Below, piece by piece: positions 17,301 to 25,219 of a stretch of 64,000 nucleotides of DNA. The notes below the pieces were generated by a model. That model did no database searches, was not told where the DNA came from, and was given only the letters and a program-made list of their open reading frames with translations. The translations under genes and the position numbers were made by a program. Every line of letters begins with the position of its first letter. The stretch's first letter is position 1. Source of the DNA: an uncultured Cytophagales bacterium (GTDB taxonomy: Bacteria; Bacteroidota; Bacteroidia; Cytophagales; Thermonemataceae); NCBI GenBank assembly GCA_938002655.1, contig CALLAC010000001.1, positions 62,001-126,000 on the forward strand, given 5' to 3'.

Positions 17301-17331
17301 TTGCAAAAAATAAAATTTTTCCTTACTTTTG
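17301..17331 (+). promoter_or_regulatory. Promoter of tRNA-Cys
   Basis: TTG (17301-17303), 20-base spacer, TACTTTTG (17324-17331): an exact match to the Bacteroidota sigma-A consensus, 12 bases ahead of the mature tRNA 5' end. Confidence 0.85.
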
Positions 17332-17343
17332 CAGTCCTTAAAG

Positions 17344-17417
17344 GGTCGAATGGCCGAGTGGCTAGGCAGAGGTCTGCAAAACCTTTTACAGCGGTTCGAA
17401 TCCGCTTTCGACCTCCA
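17344..17417 (+). tRNA. tRNA-Cys (anticodon GCA)
   Basis: Cloverleaf folds cleanly. The acceptor GGTCGAA / TTCGACC has seven pairs, the anticodon loop CTGCAAA reads GCA, and the T stem is AGCGG / CCGCT with loop TTCGAAT. The 3' end carries an encoded CCA (17415-17417). A dedicated promoter and terminator bracket it. Confidence 0.97.
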
Positions 17418-17425
17418 CAAGCATG

Positions 17426-17464
17426 CAGGAAAAAGGAAAACCAGTACAAGGTTCCTATTTCCTG
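17426..17464 (+). terminator. Terminator of tRNA-Cys
   Basis: Stem CAGGAAAAAGGAA (17426-17438) against TTCCTATTTCCTG (17452-17464), one mismatch, followed by a T-rich tract before folC. Confidence 0.75.
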
Positions 17465-17485
17465 TTTCTTTTTTATTGAAGCTCT

Positions 17486-18769
17486 ATGAATTTCCAAGAA
17501 GCAACTCATTTCCTTTTACAAAAACTGCCAGTTTTTCAAAATATTGGCGGAAAAGCCTACAAAAGCGGTTTGGAACGCATACAATTACTTTGCAAAGTTT
17601 TGGGGAATCCTGAAAAGCAGTTCAAATCCATTCATATCGCAGGCACCAACGGCAAAGGTAGCACTTCCCATTTTTTGGCATCTATTCTGCAAGAAGCAGG
17701 CTACAAAGTAGGATTAACTACTTCGCCGCATCTTAAATCTTTCACAGAACGCATAAAAATCAATGGAAAAGAAATAGAAGAGGCTGTACTTGCCGATTTT
17801 GTCAGTAAATACCAAGACCTGATAGAGCAGACCCAAGCCTCTTTTTTTGAAACAATGATTGCTCTTGCTTTTTGGTATTTTGCTGAAAAACAAGTAGATA
17901 TCGCCGTAGTAGAAACAGGTATGGGAGGGAGGCTAGATGCCACCAATATTATTTTGCCCGAAGTGTCTGTAATTACGACTATTGGCTACGACCATCAGCA
18001 GTGGTTGGGTGATACCCTTGCTCAAATTGCTTCGGAAAAAGCAGGTATCATCAAGCCTCAAACCCCCGTGGTTGTCAGCGAAAAGCAAGCAGAAACACAA
18101 GAAGTGTTTTGTGAAAAATCTTTGCAAGAAAATGCCCCTTTGCATTTTGCCCAAGATACTTTTCATTTGCTTGAAAGCCGTTTAGAAGTTCCTTTTTTGC
18201 ATCTTAACTTTCAAAATAAACATACCCAAGAAGTTATTTCTTTGCAATCGGCTTTGTTAGGGAATTATCAGAAAAAAAATTTAGTTGGAGTTTTGAAAAC
18301 TATTCAGATTTTGCAAGAAAAAGGATATACTATCTCTCTGAAAGCTATCCAAAACGGCGTAAAAAATGTATTGGAAAATACCGATTTACGAGGTAGATGG
18401 CAAATTTTAAGCCAAAAACCTCTCACTATTGCCGATATTGCTCATAATGAACAGGGAATTAGGGAAGTTGTAGAGCAAATCAATCAGACGCCTCATCAAA
18501 ACTTACACCTGGTGCTAGGGTTTGTCAATGATAAAAATGTAGAAAAACTGCTATCCATTTTCCCTGAAAAAGCTCTGTTCTATTTCTGCCAACCAAATAT
18601 TCAGCGGGCAATGCCTGTGGATAAAATTGCTTGTTTTGCAGATAAAACATTTTTGAAATACAAAGTTTTTAATAGTGTAAGAAAAGCCTATATTTTTGCC
18701 CAAAAACAGGCACAAGAAGAGGACTTGATTTTTGTGGGTGGGAGCACTTTTGTAGTTGCAGAAATTTAA
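17486..18769 (+). CDS. folC: Bifunctional folylpolyglutamate synthase / dihydrofolate synthase
   Basis: 427 residues of the Mur-ligase superfamily. The ATP loop is HIAGTNGKGSTSHFLASIL (about 50-68), followed by TTSPHLKSFTERIKING, the acidic VVETGMGGRLDATN, and HQQWLGDTLAQIASEKAGI. These identify FolC, which joins glutamate to dihydropteroate and extends folate polyglutamate tails using ATP. Full length for the family. The ATG at 17486 is preceded by the tRNA-Cys terminator, so it either has its own weak promoter or depends on read-through. nuoD follows after 99 bases. Confidence 0.95.
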   Translation: MNFQEATHFLLQKLPVFQNIGGKAYKSGLERIQLLCKVLGNPEKQFKSIHIAGTNGKGSTSHFLASILQEAGYKVGLTTSPHLKSFTERIKINGKEIEEAVLADFVSKYQDLIEQTQASFFETMIALAFWYFAEKQVDIAVVETGMGGRLDATNIILPEVSVITTIGYDHQQWLGDTLAQIASEKAGIIKPQTPVVVSEKQAETQEVFCEKSLQENAPLHFAQDTFHLLESRLEVPFLHLNFQNKHTQEVISLQSALLGNYQKKNLVGVLKTIQILQEKGYTISLKAIQNGVKNVLENTDLRGRWQILSQKPLTIADIAHNEQGIREVVEQINQTPHQNLHLVLGFVNDKNVEKLLSIFPEKALFYFCQPNIQRAMPVDKIACFADKTFLKYKVFNSVRKAYIFAQKQAQEEDLIFVGGSTFVVAEI

Positions 18770-18898
18770 TTTTTTTGATTTTTTTCAAGATCAAAAAAAA
18801 CTGTGCTATATGGATTGCTTAAACTTAAAACTTTTTCAAATTCATTTTTAGCCAAAGGGTAAAATTCTGTGTATCTTTACGAAATGCTTGAAATGCTT

Positions 18899-20113
18899 AT
18901 GTCCAAAGTACAGTATATTTATTGCGATGAGCATTTTCAGAACTCTGAACCAACCAAATTTCAGGAAGCAGATTTGGCTGATGATGAAATGCTTATCAAT
19001 TTTGGTCCTCAACACCCTTCTACACACGGTGTTTTGCGTTTGGAAGTGATTACCGATGGAGAGCTTGTCAAAAAAGTTGTGCCTCATATTGGTTATTTAC
19101 ACAGATGCTTTGAAAAACACGCCGAAGCCCTACCTTACAACCAAATTATTCCATACACCGATAGAATGGATTATGTAGCGGCAATGAATAATGAATGGGC
19201 TTTTGTGATGGGCGTAGAACGTATGCTTGGCATTGAAAAAGATTTGCCTAAGCGTATAGAATACATCAGGGTTTTGGTAGCAGAGCTTAATCGGCTGGCT
19301 TCGCATTTCATTGCTATTGGTACGTATGCCATCGATATGGGTGCTTTTACGCCTTTTTTGTGGATGATGCGTGATAGAGAGCATATCTTGCGTATGTTGG
19401 AATGGACTTGCGGAGCAAGATTGCTCTACAATTACATTTGGATAGGAGGGCTTTTCTACGATTTACCTATTGGCTTTGAGGAAAAATGCCAAGAATTTGT
19501 CCAATATCTTTTGCCTAAACTCAAAGAAACCGAAACCGTACTTTTGGAAAATAAAATTTTTATTCAAAGAACTGCCAATGTGGGCGTATTGCCCTTGCAA
19601 GTGGCTATCAATTATGGTGTTTCAGGACCTATTTTACGGGCTTCGGGGCTTAAATACGATTTGCGAAAAATAGACGCTTATTCTGTTTATTCGGAAATAG
19701 ATTTTGATGTACCCATAGGGCAGGGCATTGTAGGAAGTGTAGGTGATTGTTGGGATAGAACTTGGGTGCGTATGCAAGAATGTAAAGAAAGCGTAAAAAT
19801 TATTCAGCAATGTTTGCAAAAACTCACCACCGACTGCAAACGCAATAAAGAATTTGACCCACAGGCACTCGTTCCCAAGAAAATCCGCCCCAAAGCAATG
19901 GACTTCTATATCCGAGCAGAAAATCCCAAAGGTGAGCTTGGCTTTTTCTTTCGCAGTGATGGTAAATCAGATATTCCATTTCGTTGCAAAGCTCGTGGGG
20001 CTTCATTTTGCAATCTTTCGGTTTTGCCTGCAATTACTGAAAATGTGCTCATTGCCGATTTGATAGCCATCGTTGGCTCACTAGATTTTGTAATGGGCGA
20101 AGTAGATAGATAA
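18899..20113 (+). CDS. nuoD: NADH-quinone oxidoreductase subunit D
   Basis: About 404 residues of the 49-kDa subunit of complex I, a peripheral-arm protein that forms part of the quinone site. Hallmarks: NFGPQHPSTHGVLRLEVITDGE with the conserved His residues, IGYLHRCFEKHAE, the core DRMDYVAAMNNEW, and the C-terminus DFVMGEVDR. Four in-frame ATGs lie close together (18884, 18893 and 18899, plus a GTG at 18869). A -7-like TATCTTTA at 18872-18879 means the transcript starts near 18886, so 18899 is chosen. No other nuo gene is present on either side, unlike the usual nuoA-N operon. Confidence 0.95.
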   Translation: MSKVQYIYCDEHFQNSEPTKFQEADLADDEMLINFGPQHPSTHGVLRLEVITDGELVKKVVPHIGYLHRCFEKHAEALPYNQIIPYTDRMDYVAAMNNEWAFVMGVERMLGIEKDLPKRIEYIRVLVAELNRLASHFIAIGTYAIDMGAFTPFLWMMRDREHILRMLEWTCGARLLYNYIWIGGLFYDLPIGFEEKCQEFVQYLLPKLKETETVLLENKIFIQRTANVGVLPLQVAINYGVSGPILRASGLKYDLRKIDAYSVYSEIDFDVPIGQGIVGSVGDCWDRTWVRMQECKESVKIIQQCLQKLTTDCKRNKEFDPQALVPKKIRPKAMDFYIRAENPKGELGFFFRSDGKSDIPFRCKARGASFCNLSVLPAITENVLIADLIAIVGSLDFVMGEVDR

Positions 20114-20175
20114 ATCAAACATTTGAAATTTTAGATTGGAAGGCAAGAAGCAGGAAAATTTTTTGGCACAAATTA

Positions 20176-20207
20176 TTTGTTAGCTCATGTAAATTTTTGT
20201 ACCTTTT
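20176..20207 (+). promoter_or_regulatory. Promoter of the 7TM/PP2C phosphatase gene
   Basis: TTTG (20176-20179), 20-base spacer, TACCTTTT (20200-20207), one mismatch from TAnnTTTG. The transcript would start close to 20215, a few bases before the TTG start. Confidence 0.6.
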
Positions 20208-20225
20208 CACAAAAAGAATTTCAAT

Positions 20226-22334
20226 TTGTTTAAAGCGATTTACATAGCGAGTATTTTTTTGCTTTTGGGGCTTACGAGTTGCTGGAAAGAAAAACAGCAT
20301 TTTGTTGCCGAAAGAGGCATTTTAGACCTTTCCAAAGAGGAAAAAATAGAACTATTACGCCTGAAAGGAGAGTTTTTTTTTGCTTGGCAGAAAGAGCTTT
20401 CCCCCAAAGAAATACTGCAAAGCCAAACTTTTTTGCCTCTTCCTGCCGAGTGGAACAAAAAAGGCTATCCGCCGCAGGGCTTTGCCACTTATGGCCTACT
20501 TATCAAATTGCCACAGAAAAGTAAAGATTTGGGCTTGGAACTACCCAATGTAGCCACAGCATACCGCTTGTGGTTCAATGATTCACTTTTTACAAGTATG
20601 GGCAATTTTGCTACTTCGGCAGATAGTTCGGTGGCTTCTTATCAAAAGAACATTATCAAAATCCCTAATCATTTTCTTACAAACGATATTTTGCAAATTA
20701 CTATTCAAATCAGCAATTATGAGCATTTTCGTGGGGGTATTTATTTCCCTATGTATTTGGGAGCTTGGAATCAGATATACCAAAAAAATCAAAAAATACG
20801 CGATTTTGAGCTTTTCATAATTGGAGCTTTGATATTTATGGCGGTATTTCATAGTATTTTGTATTTTTTCCTTTCTCGCCGCCAAAGAAATCACGATTCG
20901 CTGTATTTGGTTATAATATGCTTGCTAGTAGTTTTAAGAACTTCTTTGTTGAGTGTGGGTTCGCAATATTGGCGTGAAATTTTCCCCCATAGCAGTTTTG
21001 AAGTGATGATGAGAACCGAATTTTTTTCGGTTTATGCTCTACCGCTTGCTATTTTGCTTTTTCTTGATGCTCTTTTGCCTGGTGTTTTGAGTCGAAAAGC
21101 CTTTCGGATCGCAGTGATTATGGCTGTTGGAATGCTTTTACTGGCTTTTTTGCCTATTCCTACGTACCTGCATACCATTCCTATCTATTATTTGGTGATT
21201 TATGCTTTGTATATTTTAGAAATTTATGCCTGCGTAAAAGCCAAACGCAAAGGAGTAAAAGAGGCATACTTGATTCTACTTGCCTTTCTTATGCCTCTGA
21301 TTTTTAGTTTTTTGGAAACATTGCATCATCAGGGCATCATTTTATTCAATTATGCCAATATTACTTTGTTAGGAATGATTTTGTTTTTGTTTTTTCAATC
21401 TTTTGTAATCTCTTATCGCATTGCTCGTGCCTATGCTCGTGTGGCTTATCTAAGCAAGAATTTGGAAAGAGAAGTTCTGAAAAGAACTCGTGAATTAGAG
21501 GAACAGAAAGAAGAGCTTACCCAGAGTAATATAGCACTAGAAAATGCTAAAAATGAAATTGAACGCACAAGAGAAAATATTTTATCGAGTATTCGCTATG
21601 CTCAACGGATACAGAATGCGATTTTGCCGAGCGAAAGATATATGAATAAATTTTTGAAAGAGTATTTTGTATTTTATCAGCCTCGTGATGTAGTGAGCGG
21701 AGACTTTTATTGGTTTCAGGGAGATGAGAATTGCTTTTACATTGCTGTTGCCGATTGTACAGGGCACGGCGTACCCGGAGCTATTATGGCTACTATGGCT
21801 AATATTAGTTTGGATTATGCTTTTTTCAGAAAAGAATACAAAGATTTGGGCGAATTACTTACTATTTTTGATAGAGGGCTTGTTAAGCTGCTTCACAAAA
21901 ACGTTCAGGCTGATGAAGAGCCTACCCAAGATGGTCTGGTAATTACTATTTGTAAAATCAATACTACTACGCTCGAAATGCAATATGCTTCGGCAAGTAC
22001 GCCTGTCTATGTCGTAAGAAAGGAAATGCTTATAGAGCTACCTTTTGATAAGCACATCATTGGAGGAAGCAGTAGAGAAACTAAAAACTTCATAGAGCAT
22101 AGCTTTCAGTTGGAAAAAGATGATATGATATATCTGTTTTCTGATGGCTATCAAGACCAATTCGGAGGTGAAAAAAAGAAAAAACTGGGCTATCGTAAGT
22201 TCAAAGAATTATTGCAGAAAGCCGCTTTATTGAAAATAAACGAACAAAAAGTTTTCTTGGAAAAAGAATTTAATACATGGAAGGGCAGTTATAGTCAGAT
22301 TGATGACGTGCTGATTGTAGGTATAAAAATATAG
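20226..22334 (+). CDS. Membrane PP2C (SpoIIE-type) phosphatase with 7TMR-DISM sensor
   Basis: 702 residues. A lipoprotein-like signal (SIFLLLGLTSC) leads into an extracytoplasmic sensor of about 170 residues, a 7TMR-DISM seven-helix region about residues 195-400 (FELFIIGALIFMAVFHSILYF onward), a coiled coil about 405-455, and a SpoIIE/PP2C serine phosphatase domain to the end. Catalytic metal motifs are SGDFYWF, VADCTGHGVPGA and DMIYLFSDGYQDQFGG. It should sense a ligand outside and dephosphorylate a Ser/Thr phosphoprotein inside. A SiaB-like kinase and SiaC-like target lie 2 kb downstream on the same strand, making SiaC the best candidate substrate. The start is TTG. Confidence 0.9.
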   Translation: MFKAIYIASIFLLLGLTSCWKEKQHFVAERGILDLSKEEKIELLRLKGEFFFAWQKELSPKEILQSQTFLPLPAEWNKKGYPPQGFATYGLLIKLPQKSKDLGLELPNVATAYRLWFNDSLFTSMGNFATSADSSVASYQKNIIKIPNHFLTNDILQITIQISNYEHFRGGIYFPMYLGAWNQIYQKNQKIRDFELFIIGALIFMAVFHSILYFFLSRRQRNHDSLYLVIICLLVVLRTSLLSVGSQYWREIFPHSSFEVMMRTEFFSVYALPLAILLFLDALLPGVLSRKAFRIAVIMAVGMLLLAFLPIPTYLHTIPIYYLVIYALYILEIYACVKAKRKGVKEAYLILLAFLMPLIFSFLETLHHQGIILFNYANITLLGMILFLFFQSFVISYRIARAYARVAYLSKNLEREVLKRTRELEEQKEELTQSNIALENAKNEIERTRENILSSIRYAQRIQNAILPSERYMNKFLKEYFVFYQPRDVVSGDFYWFQGDENCFYIAVADCTGHGVPGAIMATMANISLDYAFFRKEYKDLGELLTIFDRGLVKLLHKNVQADEEPTQDGLVITICKINTTTLEMQYASASTPVYVVRKEMLIELPFDKHIIGGSSRETKNFIEHSFQLEKDDMIYLFSDGYQDQFGGEKKKKLGYRKFKELLQKAALLKINEQKVFLEKEFNTWKGSYSQIDDVLIVGIKI

Positions 22335-22390
22335 GAAAGTATAACAAAATTTCTCAAAAAGCGTTATTTTGGCAGGCTTTTTCAATTTTT

Positions 22391-22975
22391 ATGGAAAATA
22401 TCACTTACACCGAAGCCGAAAAGCATAAAATATTTAATGAAGAGCTAATCCCACATTTAGCTTCTATGTATAATTTTGCTTTTCGGCTTACACTCAATGA
22501 AGATGACGCCAACGACCTTGTCCAAGATACTTATCTGAAAGCCTTTCGTTTCATAGATTCCTTTGAAAAAGGAACTAATGCCAAGGCTTGGTTGTTTAGA
22601 ATATTGAAAAATAGTTTCATCAACGATTTTCGCCGAAAAAGCAAGCAACCTTCTAAGGTAGACTATCAGGAAGTTGAAACTTACTATAATTCTGAAGAGT
22701 TTGAGCCTGAAATTGAAGCTACTACTGATTTACGCAACGAAACCGTCCAAGAGCTCATAGGCGATGAAGTTGCCAATGCAATCAATTCGCTTGACGTAGA
22801 TTTTAGAATTGCTATCATTCTTTGCGATATAGAAGGGTTTACATACGAAGAAATGGCAAAAATTCTGGACATTCCGATAGGTACAGTACGTTCACGTTTG
22901 CACAGAGCCCGTGGGCTATTGCGAGAAAAACTCACTGGCTATGCCAAAAAGCTTGGTTATTTGCAAAAATCTTGA
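22391..22975 (+). CDS. ECF-type RNA polymerase sigma factor
   Basis: 194 residues. Region 2 is visible as LTLNEDDANDLVQDTYLKAF (core binding) and KAWLFRILKNSFINDFRRKS (-10 recognition); region 4 as LDVDFRIAIILCDIEGFTYE with the helix-turn-helix EEMAKILDIPIGTVRSRLHRAR. The linker is acidic and long (NSEEFEPEIEATTDLRNETV). This is a SigE/RpoE-like ECF factor. It is followed after four bases by a zinc-type anti-sigma gene, the usual pairing, and preceded by the PP2C gene (56 bases). Targets cannot be read from the sequence. Confidence 0.93.
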   Translation: MENITYTEAEKHKIFNEELIPHLASMYNFAFRLTLNEDDANDLVQDTYLKAFRFIDSFEKGTNAKAWLFRILKNSFINDFRRKSKQPSKVDYQEVETYYNSEEFEPEIEATTDLRNETVQELIGDEVANAINSLDVDFRIAIILCDIEGFTYEEMAKILDIPIGTVRSRLHRARGLLREKLTGYAKKLGYLQKS

Positions 22976-22979
22976 AACT

Positions 22980-23252
22980 ATGAATTCGCAAGAAATTATA
23001 CCTAAATCGCAACCTTGTACTTGTTGCTGCATAGAAACGCTTTATACTATTCTTGATAACGAAAACGTTGTAGAAATTACGCCTCAGTTGGTAAATAAAA
23101 TTGAAAAATGCTTGCCTTGCTACGAAGAGCACAATTTGGAAAAATCCATCAAAGAATTATTGCAAAGTCGTTTGCAGAAAATTTCGCCACCCCAAGTACT
23201 TTTAGATACTATCAGAGCTAAAATAGAACTTATCAACAGATTGGTTCAATAG
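22980..23252 (+). CDS. Zinc-binding anti-sigma factor (RsrA-like, cytoplasmic)
   Basis: 90 residues starting MNSQEIIPKSQPCTCCCIET. It contains an early CCC cluster and the later block KIEKCLPCYEEH, a C-x2-C next to a His, as in ZAS-type anti-sigma factors, and a C-terminal block PPQVLLDTIRAKI typical of the RsrA/mycothiol-type family. It has no membrane segment, so it should act in the cytoplasm, binding the ECF factor and perhaps responding to thiol oxidation or zinc loss; the redox role is inference from the cysteines. The start at 22980, four bases after the sigma stop, indicates translational coupling. Confidence 0.82.
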   Translation: MNSQEIIPKSQPCTCCCIETLYTILDNENVVEITPQLVNKIEKCLPCYEEHNLEKSIKELLQSRLQKISPPQVLLDTIRAKIELINRLVQ

Positions 23253-23295
23253 TTGGTTTACTTCATGAAAAAAATTTTTATTTTCGGAGTATTTA

Positions 23296-23330
23296 CTTGC
23301 AAGAGCCTCCTTCCCGAATATACTTGCAAG
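23296..23330. repeat. Pair of TACTTGCAAG palindromic repeats
   Basis: Two copies of the self-complementary CTTGCAAG (23296-23303 and 23323-23330), each preceded by TA, lie in the 188-base gap after the anti-sigma gene. The same core recurs in the hairpin at 31249-31274. They may form a terminator-like structure or belong to a dispersed intergenic repeat family. Confidence 0.5.
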
Positions 23331-23440
23331 GTCTGCTATTTTGGGCAATACTTATTTTGTTGAAAAAAATACTTTTTTCTTGCCTTTTTGCTCTGAAAAG
23401 CATATATTTTCGCACCTAACCTCAAATTCATAAATAATTT

Positions 23441-24283
23441 ATGCTGTACAGCAAAGAGCATATCACAAGAATGTTGTTTTTGGATATTGAAACAGCACGA
23501 GCTACCCAAAGTTTTCAGGAACTTTCTGAAGGAATGCAAAAAATGTGGGAATATAAATCTCAAAATCTTGAGCCCAAAGAGGCTACTGCCGAAGAAAAAT
23601 ATTATGAAAGAGCCGCTATTTATGCAGAATTCGGACGAATTGTCTGTATTAGTTGTGGTTTTATCTATGAAAAAGATAAGCAGTTGTATTTCAAACTAAA
23701 ATCATTTTATGGTGAAAACGAAAAGCAAATTCTTGCAGAATTCAAGGAGTTTTTAGATAAAAAAGCAGGTAAAATTGATAGCTACGGCAATTTGATTGAT
23801 AAAAACGGCAAAAGAATTTTTGATACCAATGGCAATAAATTGAGCAACGAATGGCTTTTTCACTATTTGGTAGCTCATAATGGAAAAGAATTTGATTTTC
23901 CGTATTTATGCCGCAGGTACATGGTCAATCAGATGCTTTTGCCCGAAGCTCTTGAAATACGTGGTAAAAAGCCTTGGGATATTCTGCACCTTATCGATAC
24001 AATGGAATTATGGCGTTTTGGAGATGTAAAAAATTTTACAAGATTAGAACTTCTTTGCCATTTGTTTGAAATACCAACCCCCAAAGACGATATGGACGGC
24101 AGTATGGTAGGAAAAGTATTTTGGGAAGATAAAGATTTGTATAGAATTGCTCGCTACTGCGAAAAAGATGTGGTTGCCACAGCTCAACTTATGCTAAAAT
24201 TTAATTTGATGGATATTTTCCCACAAGAAAATATCGTCTACCCCGAAAGAAATGCTTACATCAACGGAATAATGATACCTTAA
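23441..24283 (+). CDS. PolB-like 3'-5' exonuclease with an unusual DxxG-repeat insertion
   Basis: 280 residues of the predicted DNA polymerase B exonuclease family (PF10108, DEDDy). Catalytic residues are D15 and E17 (FLDIET), D152 (KEFDFPYL) and Y239/D243 (YCEKDV). It lacks polymerase domains and should degrade single-stranded 3' ends. Residues about 111-136 form an insertion of three short repeats, IDSYGNL, IDKNGKRI and FDTNGNKL, before the VAHNGKEFDF motif. The gene is followed after three bases by the SiaB-like kinase gene, so the exonuclease, kinase and SiaC-like protein form one tight operon, an unexpected pairing for a nuclease. Confidence 0.87.
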   Translation: MLYSKEHITRMLFLDIETARATQSFQELSEGMQKMWEYKSQNLEPKEATAEEKYYERAAIYAEFGRIVCISCGFIYEKDKQLYFKLKSFYGENEKQILAEFKEFLDKKAGKIDSYGNLIDKNGKRIFDTNGNKLSNEWLFHYLVAHNGKEFDFPYLCRRYMVNQMLLPEALEIRGKKPWDILHLIDTMELWRFGDVKNFTRLELLCHLFEIPTPKDDMDGSMVGKVFWEDKDLYRIARYCEKDVVATAQLMLKFNLMDIFPQENIVYPERNAYINGIMIP

Positions 24284-24286
24284 ATT

Positions 24287-24820
24287 ATGCCATATTTGCT
24301 TGAAAACTTGTCCGAAGAAATATTATTTTTCTACAAAGGCATTTTTTCGTATCCTGTGATTGTGGAAATAAGCCATCATATTCGTAATGATTTGATGCTT
24401 GAAGATAACTTGCGTGAGAAACTTTTTGCCATTTTTGTAGAGCTTGCTCAAAATGTAAATTCTTATTCTTTACAACGTACCAAAGCCTCTATCATCAATA
24501 AAGAAGTAGGCGTTGGAGCTTTTTATATCATTGAATATAAAAACTGCGTGAAAATTGCTACGCTCAATCAGGTGAATGATGAGCAGATACAAAAATTAAA
24601 CGCCCGCCTGAATAAAATTAATGTCTTGGATAGAAAAGGATTGAGAGCCCTGAAAATGAGCTTTCGCAATGAGGCTATCCAAGATAAGGCAAACAGTGGA
24701 AATGTGGGTTTAGTAGAAGTTGCTCTCAAATCTGCTAATCCAATTTTACTCGAGGCCATTCATTTTCAGAATGCTCAGTATGCACTTATTACTACTCAAA
24801 TTAACAAAAAAACGGATTAA
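24287..24820 (+). CDS. SiaB-family protein kinase (DUF6272)
   Basis: 177 residues. The sequence matches SiaB-type histidine-kinase-fold Ser/Thr kinases: FYKGIFSYPVIVEISHHI near the start, the ATP-binding N-box FAIFVELAQNVNSYS (about 60-75), and a C-terminal VGLVEVALKSANPILLEAI. In Pseudomonas aeruginosa SiaB phosphorylates SiaC on a threonine and SiaA, a PP2C phosphatase, reverses this. Here the SiaC-like gene follows after three bases and a membrane PP2C gene lies upstream, so the same cycle is likely. No signal peptide. Confidence 0.85.
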   Translation: MPYLLENLSEEILFFYKGIFSYPVIVEISHHIRNDLMLEDNLREKLFAIFVELAQNVNSYSLQRTKASIINKEVGVGAFYIIEYKNCVKIATLNQVNDEQIQKLNARLNKINVLDRKGLRALKMSFRNEAIQDKANSGNVGLVEVALKSANPILLEAIHFQNAQYALITTQINKKTD

Positions 24821-24823
24821 ATC

Positions 24824-25219
24824 ATGCAAGATTTGATTATTAAAGGCGAAAAAAAGACTTATTTTACACCTGATGTAAATTTTTCAGCTTCTACGGGAAT
24901 TTGTACTATTGCAGGTGAGTCGTATCAAGAAGAAACTTTCGAGTTTTTTAATAAGCTGACAGCTTGGCTAGAAGAATATATCGTAAAAATACGCAAACCT
25001 ATTGAAATGAATTTCAAACTTACTTATTTTAATACTGCTTCGGCAAGAGCTATTCAGGAAATGGTGATTGTGCTCAAAAAGTATAAAGACCAAGGCGGAA
25101 ATGTGACTATCAACTGGTATTATGTAGATGAAGAAGATAGCACTTACGAAGAAGCCGAAGATATGCAAGCACAAGTAGGCATAAACTTCAATATGATAAA
25201 GATGGAAAGTAATTATTAG
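24824..25219 (+). CDS. SiaC-family regulatory phosphoprotein (DUF1987)
   Basis: 131 residues, full family length. The key segment is FKLTYFNTASARAIQEM, in which T71 aligns with the threonine of SiaC that is phosphorylated by SiaB (T68 in P. aeruginosa). In that system unphosphorylated SiaC binds and activates the diguanylate cyclase SiaD. No GGDEF protein is encoded in this window, so the output partner here is unknown. It is the last gene of the exonuclease-SiaB-SiaC operon, and its stop overlaps the convergent lycopene cyclase stop by four bases. Confidence 0.87.
   Translation: MQDLIIKGEKKTYFTPDVNFSASTGICTIAGESYQEETFEFFNKLTAWLEEYIVKIRKPIEMNFKLTYFNTASARAIQEMVIVLKKYKDQGGNVTINWYYVDEEDSTYEEAEDMQAQVGINFNMIKMESNY

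Noticed and set aside
17166-17509. Minus-strand frames spanning tRNA-Cys
   Set aside because: They run through a structured tRNA gene and a terminator; no protein pattern.
20100-20225. Possible riboswitch in the nuoD-phosphatase gap
   Set aside because: Apart from a promoter no conserved fold is visible.
23253-23440. Possible CRISPR-like repeat from the two CTTGCAAG copies
   Set aside because: Only two short palindromic copies with no regular spacers and no cas genes.
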